Part shown: positions 18,234-28,392 of the stretch, piece by piece
How the letters are laid out: each line of letters begins with the position of its first letter
Position numbering within the stretch: the stretch's first letter is position 1
Assembly: GCF_024586915.1 (NCBI RefSeq)
Contig: NZ_JANBVS010000002.1
Location: 186,001-250,000, forward strand
Reading direction: 5' to 3'
Length of the DNA: 64,000 bases
Source of the DNA: Bradyrhizobium sp. SRS-191
GTDB taxonomy: Bacteria > Pseudomonadota > Alphaproteobacteria > Rhizobiales > Xanthobacteraceae
Notes under the pieces: model-generated
What the model saw: the letters and a program-made list of their open reading frames with translations, nothing else
What the model was told of the DNA's origin: nothing
Databases searched by the model: none
Program-made: the position numbers and the translations under genes

Positions 18234-18341
18234 GCGCAGGGCGGTCCATCCCGCCCGAAGCTTTGCCGCCTGGGAGGCGTCAGTTATACCGGATGCAAGG
18301 ACGGCGATGACATCCGTCCGCATCATCCGGAGAAAACGCCC

Positions 18342-19061
18342 GTGACAAGTTCTGCCGCCGCGCCCGTCGCTCCCGCCGTCCTCGAGGCGCTCGCGCGCTA
18401 CGACACGCCGACCATCTGCAATGCGATGGAGATCGTGGCGCCTGATCGCCGCCTGATCGGCTATACGACCAAGCCGCTGGTCTGTCCGTTTCCCGATCTG
18501 CCGCCGATGGTCGGCTACGCGCGCACCGCGACGATCCGCTCCGTGGTCAAATCCGGCATCAGCGTCGAGGAGCAGGCGCAACGGCGCACCGACTATTACG
18601 AATATGTCGGCACCGGCCACGGTCCGCGTATCGTGGTGATCCAGGACATCGACGGCCCGGATATCGGCTATGGCGCGTTCTGGGGCGAGGTGCAGAGCAA
18701 TGTGCACAAGGCGCTCGGCTGTCTCGGCGTGATCACCGACGGCTCCATCCGCGACATCCCGCAATGGGCCCCGGGCTTCCAGGCGCTGGCCGGCTCGGTC
18801 GGACCGTCCCACGCCTGGGTGCATGCCGAGAGCTTCGGCGGGCAGGTGCGTGTCGCCGGCATGACGGTGCGCTCGGACGACCTGATCCACTCCGATCGCC
18901 ACGGCGCGATCGTGATCCCCCACGACATTGCAGCCAGCCTGCCGGAGGCAGCCGAACTGTGCGCCCGCCGCGAGACGCCGATCCTGGAGATCGCGCGCTC
19001 GGCTGATTTCTCCCTGGCGAAGCTCAAGGACGCCTTGAAGCGCTCAGCCGAGATTCACTGA
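18342..19061 (+). CDS. RraA-like / HMG-aldolase-family protein
   Basis: 239 residues. GTG start at 18342 with CCGGAGA about 9 bases upstream; no ATG fits. Family features are YDTPTICNAMEI, GYARTAT, GAFWGEV, GCLGVITDGSIRDIPQ and AESFGGQVRVAGMTVRSDDLIHSDRHGAIVIP. The GCLGVITDGSIRD stretch carries the Arg-Asp pair that binds metal and oxaloacetate- or pyruvate-like ligands in class II HMG aldolases. True RNase E inhibitors are shorter, so a lyase or decarboxylase role is more likely, but the substrate is unknown. It stands alone. Confidence 0.8.
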   Translation: MTSSAAAPVAPAVLEALARYDTPTICNAMEIVAPDRRLIGYTTKPLVCPFPDLPPMVGYARTATIRSVVKSGISVEEQAQRRTDYYEYVGTGHGPRIVVIQDIDGPDIGYGAFWGEVQSNVHKALGCLGVITDGSIRDIPQWAPGFQALAGSVGPSHAWVHAESFGGQVRVAGMTVRSDDLIHSDRHGAIVIPHDIAASLPEAAELCARRETPILEIARSADFSLAKLKDALKRSAEIH

Positions 19062-19173
19062 GTGCTCTGACAGAGCCGCGCCGCAATGGCGGTGCGGCTC
19101 ATGAGCTCGGTGTTGCGACAGGGTTGCGGCAAGCCGTGCGATCATCTTATCCGGATCATTACGGGGGGCGCTG

Positions 19174-19188
19174 CAGTCACGGTGACTG
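19174..19188. promoter_or_regulatory. Short dyad upstream of the hybrid kinase gene
   Basis: CAGTCAC and GTGACTG are perfect 7-base inverted arms around a single G, 128 bases before the hybrid kinase start. It resembles a dimer-binding operator. No regulator is identified, and it may also serve as the end of the upstream RraA-like transcript. Confidence 0.3.
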
Positions 19189-19315
19189 ATTACCCATAAT
19201 TGCGCCGGACGGGCCGAAGGTTAAGGTGCTCTCGCCCGTTGAGAAGATTTTATCCATCAAGCTTTACCTGATGGCGAGCCTGGATCGCTAGGCATGTTCT
19301 CCGAGGGCGAGAGAC

Positions 19316-21511
19316 ATGCGCAGGCTGATATCCAAATCGATGCCGTTGTTTGGCCGGCTCGACCGGGCCGTCGACAGGATGGTGCGGCTGATCGGGCATT
19401 TCGGCAGCGCCGTGATCGGCCTGTCGGCGATCGCGCTGGTGTGGGCCGGCATCTTCTACACGATTACGGAAGAGCATGTGCGGACCGAGCAGTCGGCGCT
19501 GAAGAACGGCGCCAATCTCGCGCGCGCGTTCGAAGAGCAGATCATCCGCTCGATCCGCGCCGCGGACCAGACGCTGCTCTATGTCCGAGATTCCTATGCC
19601 AAGGATCCCCAGAGCTTCGACATGTCGCTGTGGGCGAAGAACAGCCAGTTCCTGTCGGACTTCTCCTTCCAGGTGGTCGTGATCGGCAAGGACGGCATCA
19701 TGCTGTCCAGCAACATCGATCCGAAGATGCGCGGCCTCGACCTGCGCGACCGCGAGCATTTCCGCATCCATGCCGACGGCAAGGATGACTTCCTCTTCAT
19801 CAGCAAGCCGATCTTCGGCCGCGTCTCCAACAAATGGTCGATCCAGCTGACCCGCCGGATCATCATGCCCGACGGCTCGTTCGGCGGCGTGGTGGTGGTA
19901 TCGCTCGATCCCGAATATCTGTCGAGCTTCTACAATTCGGTCGATCTCGGCAAGAAGGGCAACGTCACGCTGGTCGGCCTCGACGGCATCGTGCGCGCGC
20001 GCGCCTCGGCCGGTCCCGCCGGCGTCGGCACCTCGCTGGCCGGCAGCCCGGTGATGTCGGCCATCCAGCAGAAGAGCAGCGGCTCCTACAGCGTCAAGAG
20101 CCTGATCGACGGCATCAATCGCATCTATACGTTCCAGCGCATCAAGGACCAGCCGCTGGTGGTCATCGTCGGTCAGGCCTCCGACGAGATCTTCGCCGCC
20201 TTCAAGCTCAACCGCGACCGCGATCTCCTCGTCGGCGCGCTGCTGACGGTGATCATCGGCATCATCACGATCCTGATCGCGCGCTATCAGGCAGGTCTCG
20301 CCGCCTCGCGCGACGCCGCGGAAGCCGGCACCCGGGCGCGCTCGGAATTCCTGGCGATGATGAGCCACGAGATCCGTACCCCCATGAACGGCGTGATCGG
20401 GCTTGCCGACCTGCTGCTGTCGGCGGATCTGGCGCCCGAGCAGCGCAAGATCGCGACCACCTTGCGCGAGTCCGCCGACTATCTGCTGCAGCTCCTCAAC
20501 GACGTCCTCGATTTCTCGAAGCTCGATGCCGACCGGCTCGAGATCGAGCATATCGAGTTCGACCTGCATCGGTCGGTGACGGCGACCGCCGAGCTGCTGG
20601 TGTCGCGCGCCAAGGAGAAGGGTTTGCAGCTGACGACATCGATCGCGCCGGAGGTGCCGAACTACGTCGTCGGCGATCCCGCGCGGCTGCGCCAGGTGCT
20701 GTTCAATCTCGTCGGCAATGCGTTGAAGTTCACCGAGGCCGGCAGCGTCCATATCGACGTGCGGGCGGAGAACCTGGCCGGCCCGAACCTGACGCTGGTG
20801 TTCTCGGTCGCCGACACCGGCGTCGGCATTCCGGCGGAGGCCGTCGGCCGGCTGTTCAAGCAGTTCTCGCAGGTCGACAACTCGATCTCGCGCCGGTTCG
20901 GCGGCACCGGCCTCGGACTTGCCATCTGCAAGCGCCTCGTCACCTGCATGGGGGGCGACATCAAGGTGCAGAGCAAGGTCGGCGAGGGCAGCACCTTCAC
21001 CTTCTCGATCGAAGTTCAGCCGCAACCGCAGCCCGAGGTCGAGCAGGTCAGCGCACCCGAGGCGACCATCGTCCCCGTCGGCGAGACGCCGGCCGAGGAG
21101 CGCCTGCCCAGCATCGAGCCGCTGAAGGTCCTCGTCGCCGAGGACAACCTCACCAATCAGTTCGTGATCAAGAAGCTCCTCGACAAGCTCGGCCACGGCT
21201 ACGACCTCGTCGAGAACGGCACGCAGGCGGTCGCGGCCGTGCAGAAGCAGAGCTACGACTTGATCCTCATGGACATGATGATGCCCGAGATGGACGGGCT
21301 CACGGCGACGCGGATGATCCGTTCGCTGCCGCCGCCCGCCCAGGACATCTACATCATCGCTCTGACGGCCAACGCCACCAGCCAGGATCACCTGGCGTGC
21401 ACGGATGCCGGCATGAACGACTTCGTGACCAAGCCGGTCACGCGCGATCGACTGAACGCCGCTCTGCTCCGCGCGGCCGCTGCCACGAACAAGGAAAGGC
21501 TTGTCGCATGA
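19316..21511 (+). CDS. Hybrid sensor histidine kinase with periplasmic sensing domain and receiver
   Basis: 731 residues. TM1 at about 31-50 and TM2 at about 304-322 enclose a 250-residue periplasmic domain of Cache/PAS type ([47 protein letters not shown]). There is no obvious HAMP. The kinase core has the phosphorylated His351 ([11 protein letters not shown]), N-box NLVGNALKF near 465, G1 DTGVGIP at 500-506 and G2 GGTGLGLAI near 529. A C-terminal receiver carries Asp653 ([13 protein letters not shown]), acidic AED near 608 and the late Lys in TKPVTRDRL. The stop overlaps the Hpt gene start, so phosphate probably flows His351 to Asp653 to the Hpt His. The output regulator is not in the window. 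Confidence 0.93.
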   Translation: MRRLISKSMPLFGRLDRAVDRMVRLIGHFGSAVIGLSAIALVWAGIFYTITEEHVRTEQSALKNGANLARAFEEQIIRSIRAADQTLLYVRDSYAKDPQSFDMSLWAKNSQFLSDFSFQVVVIGKDGIMLSSNIDPKMRGLDLRDREHFRIHADGKDDFLFISKPIFGRVSNKWSIQLTRRIIMPDGSFGGVVVVSLDPEYLSSFYNSVDLGKKGNVTLVGLDGIVRARASAGPAGVGTSLAGSPVMSAIQQKSSGSYSVKSLIDGINRIYTFQRIKDQPLVVIVGQASDEIFAAFKLNRDRDLLVGALLTVIIGIITILIARYQAGLAASRDAAEAGTRARSEFLAMMSHEIRTPMNGVIGLADLLLSADLAPEQRKIATTLRESADYLLQLLNDVLDFSKLDADRLEIEHIEFDLHRSVTATAELLVSRAKEKGLQLTTSIAPEVPNYVVGDPARLRQVLFNLVGNALKFTEAGSVHIDVRAENLAGPNLTLVFSVADTGVGIPAEAVGRLFKQFSQVDNSISRRFGGTGLGLAICKRLVTCMGGDIKVQSKVGEGSTFTFSIEVQPQPQPEVEQVSAPEATIVPVGETPAEERLPSIEPLKVLVAEDNLTNQFVIKKLLDKLGHGYDLVENGTQAVAAVQKQSYDLILMDMMMPEMDGLTATRMIRSLPPPAQDIYIIALTANATSQDHLACTDAGMNDFVTKPVTRDRLNAALLRAAAATNKERLVA

Positions 21512-21870
21512 CCGACCTGGTGCAATTCGATGAATCCGTCTACCAGATCCTGATCTCCGAACTCGGCGAGGAAGATGCGCTGGAGGTGCTCAGGACCTTC
21601 CTCGACGACACCTCAGGCAAGTTCGGCAAGCTCGCGGCCAAGTTCGAGGATCGCATGGAGCTGAAGCGCGAGGCGCATTCGATCAAGAGCTCTGCGGCGA
21701 CGTTCGGCTTTGCCGCGCTGTCCCGGCTGTCCCGCGAGCTCGAGCTCGGCTCGGCGACGATGGAGCCGGCGCAGATGCTGGAGATGGTCCGCAGGATGGA
21801 AGCATCGTTCGCGCAGGCCGCTCTGTTCGCCGAGGCGAACCTGCTGAAGGGCGGCGTGGCGGCAGCCTGA
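21508..21870 (+). CDS. Hpt-domain phosphotransfer protein
   Basis: 120 residues, start overlapping the kinase stop (ATGA). It is a four-helix Hpt domain with the phosphorylatable His57 in [14 protein letters not shown], and the usual [12 protein letters not shown] helix after it. It has no catalytic domain. It should relay phosphate from the receiver of the preceding hybrid kinase to a response regulator encoded elsewhere. The direct overlap makes the pairing strong. Confidence 0.92.
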   Translation: MTDLVQFDESVYQILISELGEEDALEVLRTFLDDTSGKFGKLAAKFEDRMELKREAHSIKSSAATFGFAALSRLSRELELGSATMEPAQMLEMVRRMEASFAQAALFAEANLLKGGVAAA

Positions 21871-22051
21871 AATTCGGCCGCCCGACGCAAGGCCAGAGGC
21901 GCGGACGACGGTTCGTTTACCTCTCGTTATGCCTACCAAATTCGGTAACTCGTCCTTAATGGCGCGCATCTAATCTCGACAGCGCGTGGGGCAGGGCCGT
22001 CGCGCCCGTCCAGGATGGCCGGTAGTTCGCGGATGCGCGTGGAGTAAGTTC

Positions 22052-22825
22052 ATGGATATCATGACGGGTGTGGGGCTGGTCGCGGGCTTCATCGTGATCG
22101 CAACGATGATGCTGCTCGGCGGCGACGTCGAGATGTTCATCAGCGAGCACGCCATGATCATCATCTTCGGCGGCTCGATCGCTGCAACCATGATCCGCTT
22201 CCCGCTCGGTGCGATGCTGCACGGCCTGCCGCTTGGCGCCAAATTCGCATTCACGATGAGCCGGCTGTCGGCGCGCGACCTGGTCGAAGAGCTCGCCCGC
22301 ATCGCCGAGATCGCCCGCAAGCAGGGCCCCGTCGGGCTCGAAAAGGTCGAGACGGACGAGCCGTTCCTGGCTAAGGGCATCCGCTACGTCGCCGACGGCT
22401 ATGACCTCGAATTCATTCGCGACAATCTCGAGCGCGACCGCGACAATTTCCTCATGCATCTCGACGAGGGCAGCAAGATCTATCGGGCGATCGGTGACTG
22501 CGCGCCCGCGTTCGGCATGATCGGCACGCTGATCGGCATGGTGCAGATGTTCGCCAACATGACCGATCCGTCCAAGCTCGGCCCGTTCATGGCGACCGCG
22601 CTGCTCGCGACGCTGTACGGCGCGCTGGTCGCCAACCTGTTCTGCCTTCCGATCGCCGACAAGCTGCACGGCAAGCTGCTCGACGAGGAGACCAACCGGA
22701 CGCTGATCATCGACGGCATCCTGATGATCCGCGACTCCAAGAGCCCGGCGCTGGTTCGCGAGATGCTGCTGGCCTATCTGCCCGAGAAGCACCGCCATGC
22801 CGAGGGCGAGCCTGTGCCGGCCTGA
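22052..22825 (+). CDS. MotA-type proton-channel subunit
   Basis: 257 residues from the ATG at 22052, with GGAG 8 bases upstream. Four hydrophobic segments: two at the start (GVGLVAGFIVIATMMLLGG, IIIFGGSIAATMI) and two late (APAFGMIGTLIGMVQMF, ALLATLYGALVANLFCLPIA). Between them is the charged cytoplasmic loop. This is the MotA/PomA layout with the conserved Pro in CAPAFGMIGT. It pairs with the MotB-like gene 37 bases downstream. No flagellar genes are nearby, so it may be a stator for a dispersed flagellar system or a motor-like complex with another job. Confidence 0.88.
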   Translation: MDIMTGVGLVAGFIVIATMMLLGGDVEMFISEHAMIIIFGGSIAATMIRFPLGAMLHGLPLGAKFAFTMSRLSARDLVEELARIAEIARKQGPVGLEKVETDEPFLAKGIRYVADGYDLEFIRDNLERDRDNFLMHLDEGSKIYRAIGDCAPAFGMIGTLIGMVQMFANMTDPSKLGPFMATALLATLYGALVANLFCLPIADKLHGKLLDEETNRTLIIDGILMIRDSKSPALVREMLLAYLPEKHRHAEGEPVPA

Positions 22826-22862
22826 TCGGCAGGGCTCGAGGGGATCGGGGGCGGGTTGAGAG

Positions 22863-23693
22863 ATGGCCAAGAAGAAACGGGGCGACGCGCATGGTGGCGG
22901 GCACGGCTGGTTCGTGACCTTCGCCGACCTGATGGGTCTCATGATGAGCTTCTTCGTGATGCTCGTCGCGTTCTCCACCATGGACAACAACAAGCTGAAG
23001 GTCGTCGCGGGCTCGATGCGCGAGGCGTTCGGCGTGCAATCCGAGTCGCGCTATTCCGGCATCGTCGAATCCGATGGTCTGCCGACCCGTCCGAAGCTGA
23101 AGAACGCCGCGCACATTTCCCCGGAGGAGACGTCGCGCGATCCGAGCCCCGAGCAGGAGGAGCGCCAGCATACCAACGGCGCCAAGCTCAAGACCGATCG
23201 CCAATTCGCGCTGGCCTCGGCGTCGCTGCGGCAAGCCTTGCAGGACATGCCGGAGATGACCGAAATCTCCAAGCACATCATGTTCGAGGAGACCAAGCAG
23301 GGGCTCAATCTGGAGATTGTCGACCAGGACGGACGCTCGATGTTCGCGGACGGCTCCAAGACGCCGTTCGATCGCACCCGACGCCTGATCGAAAAGCTCG
23401 CCGCGCCGCTCAAGGCGACGCCGCTGCGGGTCCAGATCACCGGGCACACCGCAGCCGGCTTCGTCCCGTCACGCAGCGACTACGGCGGGTTTGACCTGTC
23501 GGCCGATCGCGCCAACGCCGTGCGCCAGATCCTGGAGCGGGAAGGGCTGCCGCCCAGCCATATTTTTGCGGTCTCCGGCAAGGCGGATACCCAGCCACTG
23601 TTCCCTGATGACCCGTCGCTGGCGGCCAACCGCCGCGTCACGATCACCTTGATGCGGGAAGACCCGCCATTGCCGCCGGACCTGAAGCCGTAG
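22863..23693 (+). CDS. MotB-type protein with OmpA-like peptidoglycan-binding domain
   Basis: 276 residues. A short basic N-terminus is followed by one transmembrane helix carrying the proton-binding Asp22 (FADLMGLMMSFFVMLVAFS). A linker of about 120 residues comes next, then an OmpA/MotB C-terminal domain (VQITGHTAAGFVP, DLSADRANAVRQILEREG, ANRRVTITL). The usual GHTD is GHTA, with a short SRSDYGG insertion, so the peptidoglycan pocket is slightly unusual. Together with the preceding MotA-like gene it should form an ion-driven stator anchored to the wall. Confidence 0.88.
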   Translation: MAKKKRGDAHGGGHGWFVTFADLMGLMMSFFVMLVAFSTMDNNKLKVVAGSMREAFGVQSESRYSGIVESDGLPTRPKLKNAAHISPEETSRDPSPEQEERQHTNGAKLKTDRQFALASASLRQALQDMPEMTEISKHIMFEETKQGLNLEIVDQDGRSMFADGSKTPFDRTRRLIEKLAAPLKATPLRVQITGHTAAGFVPSRSDYGGFDLSADRANAVRQILEREGLPPSHIFAVSGKADTQPLFPDDPSLAANRRVTITLMREDPPLPPDLKP

Positions 23694-23970
23694 TCGCGCA
23701 TCGGCGTTCCGCAGCATATTGCCGCATCCTGGTCTGAAACTGCTAACGAACAGCGGCACAAGCCCTTGATTCGGCTGCGGCCGATCCGACATTCGCATCA
23801 CCGTCCCTGCATACCCGGCGGCTTGCCGCGGCGCGGCAAGAGACATCTGTGAACGAGATGCTGTTTGGCAACGGCCTCCGAACCAAGGTCTGCTACGGTA
23901 GAGACTTGACCTGCGGCCGGTCTGCGTTCACACGCGCCGGGCCAAACAGGGAAGATGCGTTCCAAGCGAC

Positions 23971-25869
23971 ATGACGGCCAGCGCCACATCGACCGAAGGA
24001 CAGGACACTGCCACCACCTCGGGGTTCTGGGGGCTGACGCTCGGCAGCATCGGCGTCGTGTTCGGCGACATCGGAACTTCGCCCCTCTACGCCTTTCGCG
24101 AGGCCGCACATGGCGCCGCGCACGGCGAGCCGGTCTCGCGGATCATCGTCCTCGGGGTTCTCTCGCTGATCCTCTGGTCGCTGTTCATCGTCGTGACCGC
24201 CAAATACGTCCTGCTGCTGCTGCGCGCCGACAACAATGGCGAGGGCGGAACGCTGTCGCTGATGGCGCTCGGGCAGCGCGCCCTCGGTCGACGCAGCATG
24301 TTCCTGATGGCGCTCGGCGTGATCGGGGCCTCGATGTTCATCGGCGATTCGATGATCACGCCGGCGATCTCGGTGCTGTCGGCGGTCGAAGGTCTCAAGC
24401 TCGCCGCGCCGGCGCTCGAGCACTACGTGGTGCCGCTCACCGTGATCATCCTGGTCGTGCTGTTCGCGGTGCAGAGCAAGGGGACGGCGCGGGTGGCCTC
24501 GGCCTTCGGCCCCGTCATGGTGACGTGGTTCGCGTGCCTCGCGGTGATGGGCATCGTCCACATCAGTGACGATCCCTCCGTTCTCGCCGCGATCAATCCC
24601 TATTATGCGGTGCACTTCCTGCTCTCCCACGGCACCATCGGCCTGGTCACACTCGGTGCCGTGTTTCTCGCCGTCACCGGAGGCGAGGCGCTCTATGCCG
24701 ATCTCGGCCATTTCGGCCGCAAGCCGATCCAATCGGCGTGGCTGTTCTTCGTGCTGCCCGCGCTGCTGATCAATTATTTCGGGCAGGGCGCCCTGGTGCT
24801 GTCCGATCCCGGCGCGCTCGAGAACTCGTTCTATCGGATGGTGCCCGAGATCCTGCTGCTGCCGCTCGTGGTGCTGGCGACCGCCGCGACCGTGATTGCC
24901 AGCCAGGCCGTGATCACCGGCGCGTACTCGCTGGTGAGCCAGGCGGTGCAGCTCGGGCTGCTGCCGCGTTTCGAGGTGCGCTACACCTCGGAGAGCCACG
25001 CCGGGCAGATCTATCTGCCGCGCGTCAACCGCCTGCTGCTGATCGGCGTGATGCTGCTGGTCCTGCTGTTCCGGACGTCGAGCAACCTCGCTTCCGCCTA
25101 CGGCATCGCTGTTTCGACCACCATGGTCGCCGACGGCATCATGGGCTTCGTCGTGATCTGGAAGCTCTGGAACCTGCGCGCCGCAGTCGCTGCGGCGGTG
25201 ATCGCTCCGTTCGTCATCGTCGACATGAGCTTCTTCGCGGCCAACCTGCTGAAGCTCTTGGAAGGCGCCTGGGTGCCGCTGCTGTTCGGCGCGGCGATGG
25301 TGGTGACGATCTGGACCTGGCGGCGCGGCTCGGCGATCCTGATGCTCAAGACCCGCAAGATCGAGGTGCCTCTCGACGATCTGGTGTCCAGCCTGGAGAA
25401 GCGGCCGCCGCACATCGTCAAGGGAACCGCGGTGTTCCTCACCAGCGACCCGACCTCGGTGCCGACAGCACTGCTGCACAATCTCAAGCACAACAAGGTG
25501 CTGCACGAGCACAACGTGATCCTGACCATCGAGACCGCGCAGACGCCGCGCGTCGACGTGTCGGAGCGGGTGCGGATGGAGAAGGTCAGCGAGAAGTTCT
25601 CCAAGGTACGGCTGCGCTTCGGGTTCATGGAATCGCCCAACGTGCCGAGGGCGCTCGCGGTGGCGCGCAAGCTCGGCTGGCAGTTCGACATCATGTCGAC
25701 GTCGTTCTTCGTCTCGCGCCGGTCGCTCAAGCCGTCGTCGCAATCGGGAATGCCCGCTTGGCAGGATCATCTGTTCATCGGGCTGAGCCGATCCGCCAAT
25801 GATGCGACGGACTACTTCCAGATTCCGACCGGCCGGGTCGTGGAAGTTGGTACTCAAGTAACGATTTAA
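23971..25869 (+). CDS. kup: KUP-family potassium transporter, first copy
   Basis: 632 residues with about 12 membrane helices and a 200-residue cytoplasmic C-terminal domain. It is a low-affinity, proton-coupled K+ importer of the inner membrane. Family signatures are [18 protein letters not shown] near residue 30, [15 protein letters not shown] near 88, and the C-terminal [24 protein letters not shown]. It lies directly before a close paralogue with the same ending ([17 protein letters not shown]), so the pair is a tandem duplication. Confidence 0.94.
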   Translation: MTASATSTEGQDTATTSGFWGLTLGSIGVVFGDIGTSPLYAFREAAHGAAHGEPVSRIIVLGVLSLILWSLFIVVTAKYVLLLLRADNNGEGGTLSLMALGQRALGRRSMFLMALGVIGASMFIGDSMITPAISVLSAVEGLKLAAPALEHYVVPLTVIILVVLFAVQSKGTARVASAFGPVMVTWFACLAVMGIVHISDDPSVLAAINPYYAVHFLLSHGTIGLVTLGAVFLAVTGGEALYADLGHFGRKPIQSAWLFFVLPALLINYFGQGALVLSDPGALENSFYRMVPEILLLPLVVLATAATVIASQAVITGAYSLVSQAVQLGLLPRFEVRYTSESHAGQIYLPRVNRLLLIGVMLLVLLFRTSSNLASAYGIAVSTTMVADGIMGFVVIWKLWNLRAAVAAAVIAPFVIVDMSFFAANLLKLLEGAWVPLLFGAAMVVTIWTWRRGSAILMLKTRKIEVPLDDLVSSLEKRPPHIVKGTAVFLTSDPTSVPTALLHNLKHNKVLHEHNVILTIETAQTPRVDVSERVRMEKVSEKFSKVRLRFGFMESPNVPRALAVARKLGWQFDIMSTSFFVSRRSLKPSSQSGMPAWQDHLFIGLSRSANDATDYFQIPTGRVVEVGTQVTI

Positions 25870-26025
25870 GGGTTCCAGCTCCCTCGAATCGGTTAAGATA
25901 TGTTAATTCGGTTTGCTGACATGCAATATCTGCAGGTCAGAGCCCAAGCGCTACGGCTATAAGCCGCGCGCTCTGCCATCTTGTGCAGTGAAGCAATTTA
26001 ACCAGTCCTCGAGGGGGCTACCCCA

Positions 26026-27948
26026 ATGACAGCCGACATCGCAGCCACGCCCGCGGAGACGCCGGCGACCAACGGGCATGGCGATGCCCACTCCACGGCC
26101 AGCTTCACGGCGCTGACCCTGGGGAGCATCGGGGTCGTCTACGGCGACATCGGCACCAGCCCGCTGTATGCGCTGCGCGAAGCCGTGATGGCCGCCAGCA
26201 GCAGCGGTGAGCCGGCGCCTCACGCGGTGATGGGCGTGATCTCGCTGATCCTGTGGGCGCTGATCGTCGTGGTCACCCTCAAATACGTCGTTATCCTGCT
26301 GCGCGCCGACAACCATGGCGAGGGCGGCACGCTGGCGCTGATGGCACTGGCCCAGCGCGGCGTCACCCGCGGCGCCAGCGTCATCGTCCTGCTCGGCATC
26401 ATCAGTGGCGCGCTGTTCTATGGCGACGCGGTGATCACGCCGGCCTTGTCGGTGTTGTCGGCGATCGAGGGCGTCAAGCTCGTGACGGCGGCGTTCGATC
26501 CCTATGTCGTGCCGATGACGATCATCATCCTGGTCATGCTGTTCGCGGTCCAGGTGCGCGGCACGGCCAAGGTCGCAGCCTTCTTCGGCCCGATCATGCT
26601 GCTCTGGTTCGTGGTGATCGGGGTCGCGGCGCTGCCGCCGATCCTGCGCCATCCCGAGGTGCTCTGGGCGATCAACCCGTTCAACGCCGTCACCTTCATG
26701 CTTCATCACGGCATCATCGGCTTCATCACGCTCGGCGCCGTGTTCCTGGCCGTGACGGGCGCCGAGGCGCTCTATGCCGACCTCGGCCATTTCGGCAAGC
26801 GGCCGATCCAGACCGCCTGGCTGTTCGTCGTGCTGCCGTCGCTGGCGCTGAACTATCTCGGGCAGGGCGCGCTGGTGATTGCCGATGCCAAGGCGATCGA
26901 GAACCCGTTCTTCCTGATGTTTCCGGATTGGGCGCTGATCCCGATGGTGGCGCTGGCCACCGTCGCGACCGTGATCGCGAGCCAGGCCGTCATCACCGGC
27001 GCCTATTCGCTGACCCGCCAGGCGATCCAGCTCGGCCTGCTGCCGCGCTTCGAGATCCGCCATACCTCGGAGGCGCATTCCGGCCAGATCTACATTCCGC
27101 GCATCACCAAGCTGCTGCTGGTCTCGGTGGTGCTGCTGGTGCTGCTGTTCAAATCGTCCAGCGCGCTCGCCTCCGCCTATGGCATCTCGGTGACGGGCAC
27201 CATGGTCGTCACGGCGATGATGGGCTTCGTCGTGATCTGGAAGGTCTGGCGGTGGTCGCCGTTCGCGGCGGCTGCGCTGATCGCGCCGTTCCTGTTCCTC
27301 GATCTCACCTTCCTGTCGGCGAACCTCCTGAAGGTGCTGGAGGGAGGCTGGGTGCCGCTGGCGCTGGGCGGCTTCGTGATGACCTTGATGTACACGTGGC
27401 GGCGCGGCAGCCGGCTGCTGTTCGAGAAGTCGCGCAAGCTCGAATTCCCGCTCGCCGACCTGGTCGAGATGCTGGAGAAGCGGCCGCCGCAGCGGGTCGC
27501 CGGCACCGCCGTGTTCCTGACCTCCGATCCGCTGAGCGCGCCGACCGCGCTGATGCACAGCCTCAAGCACTACAAGGTGCTGCACGAGAAGAACGTGATC
27601 CTGACGATCGAGACCGCGCCGACGCCGCGCATCGATCCCTCCGAGCGGGTGCGGCTGGAGCAGATCAGCCCGACCTTCTCCAAGGTGACCTTGCGCTTCG
27701 GCTTCATGGAATCGCCGAACGTGCCGAAGGCGCTGGCGATCGCGCGCAAGCTCGGCTGGCAGTTCGACATCATGTCGACCTCGTTCTTCCTGTCGCGCCG
27801 CGCGCTGAAGCCGGCGGCGCATTCGGGCATGCCGCGCTGGCAGGACCACCTGTTCATCACCATGAGCCGCTCCGCCAACGACGCCACCGACTATTTCCAG
27901 ATCCCGAGCGGGCGCGTGGTCGAGGTCGGGACGCAGGTCACGATCTGA
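26026..27948 (+). CDS. kup: KUP-family potassium transporter, second copy
   Basis: 640 residues. GAGGGGGCT just upstream is the ribosome site. Same signatures as the preceding gene ([57 protein letters not shown]), with the last 180 residues very similar and the membrane core more diverged. The two are separated by 156 bases, which probably hold a promoter, so separate regulation is possible. It is followed by a rhodanese gene 111 bases later. Confidence 0.94.
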   Translation: MTADIAATPAETPATNGHGDAHSTASFTALTLGSIGVVYGDIGTSPLYALREAVMAASSSGEPAPHAVMGVISLILWALIVVVTLKYVVILLRADNHGEGGTLALMALAQRGVTRGASVIVLLGIISGALFYGDAVITPALSVLSAIEGVKLVTAAFDPYVVPMTIIILVMLFAVQVRGTAKVAAFFGPIMLLWFVVIGVAALPPILRHPEVLWAINPFNAVTFMLHHGIIGFITLGAVFLAVTGAEALYADLGHFGKRPIQTAWLFVVLPSLALNYLGQGALVIADAKAIENPFFLMFPDWALIPMVALATVATVIASQAVITGAYSLTRQAIQLGLLPRFEIRHTSEAHSGQIYIPRITKLLLVSVVLLVLLFKSSSALASAYGISVTGTMVVTAMMGFVVIWKVWRWSPFAAAALIAPFLFLDLTFLSANLLKVLEGGWVPLALGGFVMTLMYTWRRGSRLLFEKSRKLEFPLADLVEMLEKRPPQRVAGTAVFLTSDPLSAPTALMHSLKHYKVLHEKNVILTIETAPTPRIDPSERVRLEQISPTFSKVTLRFGFMESPNVPKALAIARKLGWQFDIMSTSFFLSRRALKPAAHSGMPRWQDHLFITMSRSANDATDYFQIPSGRVVEVGTQVTI

Positions 27949-28059
27949 GGGCGGGGGGGCTCCGGCGCTCGCCGAAGCGCTTGATTTTCCCGCCGTCCGG
28001 GGCGAGTTTGGCGCCGGTTCGGGGCCTTGTCCGGCTCTGCTGAAGGCTTGGAGGATGGC

Positions 28060-28383
28060 GTGGCTGTTGTGCACGATTTGACCCCGCAGGACGTGGCCAA
28101 GGGGATCGCCGAGGGGCGGATTCTGCTGGTCGACGTCCGCGAGCCGAACGAAGTTGCTGCGGAAGCCTATCCCGACGGCATCGTTGTTCCCCTGTCGGCC
28201 TTCGACCCGAAGCTGATCCCGGATCCCCAGGGCAAGGACGTCGTGTTTGCCTGCCGCTCCGGCAAGCGCTCGGTGACCGCCTCGATGGCGGCGCAGGCGG
28301 CGGGCCTGCCGTATGACAAGCATCTCCAGGGCGGGATGCTCGGCTGGAAGGCGGCCGGCCTGCCGATCAAGACCGGCGGCTGA
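28060..28383 (+). CDS. Rhodanese-domain protein
   Basis: 107 residues. The GTG at 28060 is chosen because GGAGG lies 5 bases upstream; a TTG at 28027 opens the frame but has no ribosome site. A single rhodanese domain: LVDVREPNEVAAEAYPDGIVVPLSAF, then the active-site loop CRSGKRS (Cys near residue 68), then LQGGMLGWKAAGLP. It transfers sulfane sulfur or acts as a sulfur carrier in the cytoplasm. The aminotransferase gene begins 9 bases later, so the two are likely cotranscribed. Confidence 0.88.
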   Translation: MAVVHDLTPQDVAKGIAEGRILLVDVREPNEVAAEAYPDGIVVPLSAFDPKLIPDPQGKDVVFACRSGKRSVTASMAAQAAGLPYDKHLQGGMLGWKAAGLPIKTGG

Positions 28384-28392
28384 CACGGCATC

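Noticed and set aside
19250..21391. A leftward frame of about 713 codons opposite the hybrid kinase
   Set aside because: Antisense to conserved kinase and receiver motifs; no domain of its own.
23893..25857. A leftward frame of about 654 codons opposite the first kup gene
   Set aside because: Same antisense shadow type with His/Arg/Gln-rich composition.
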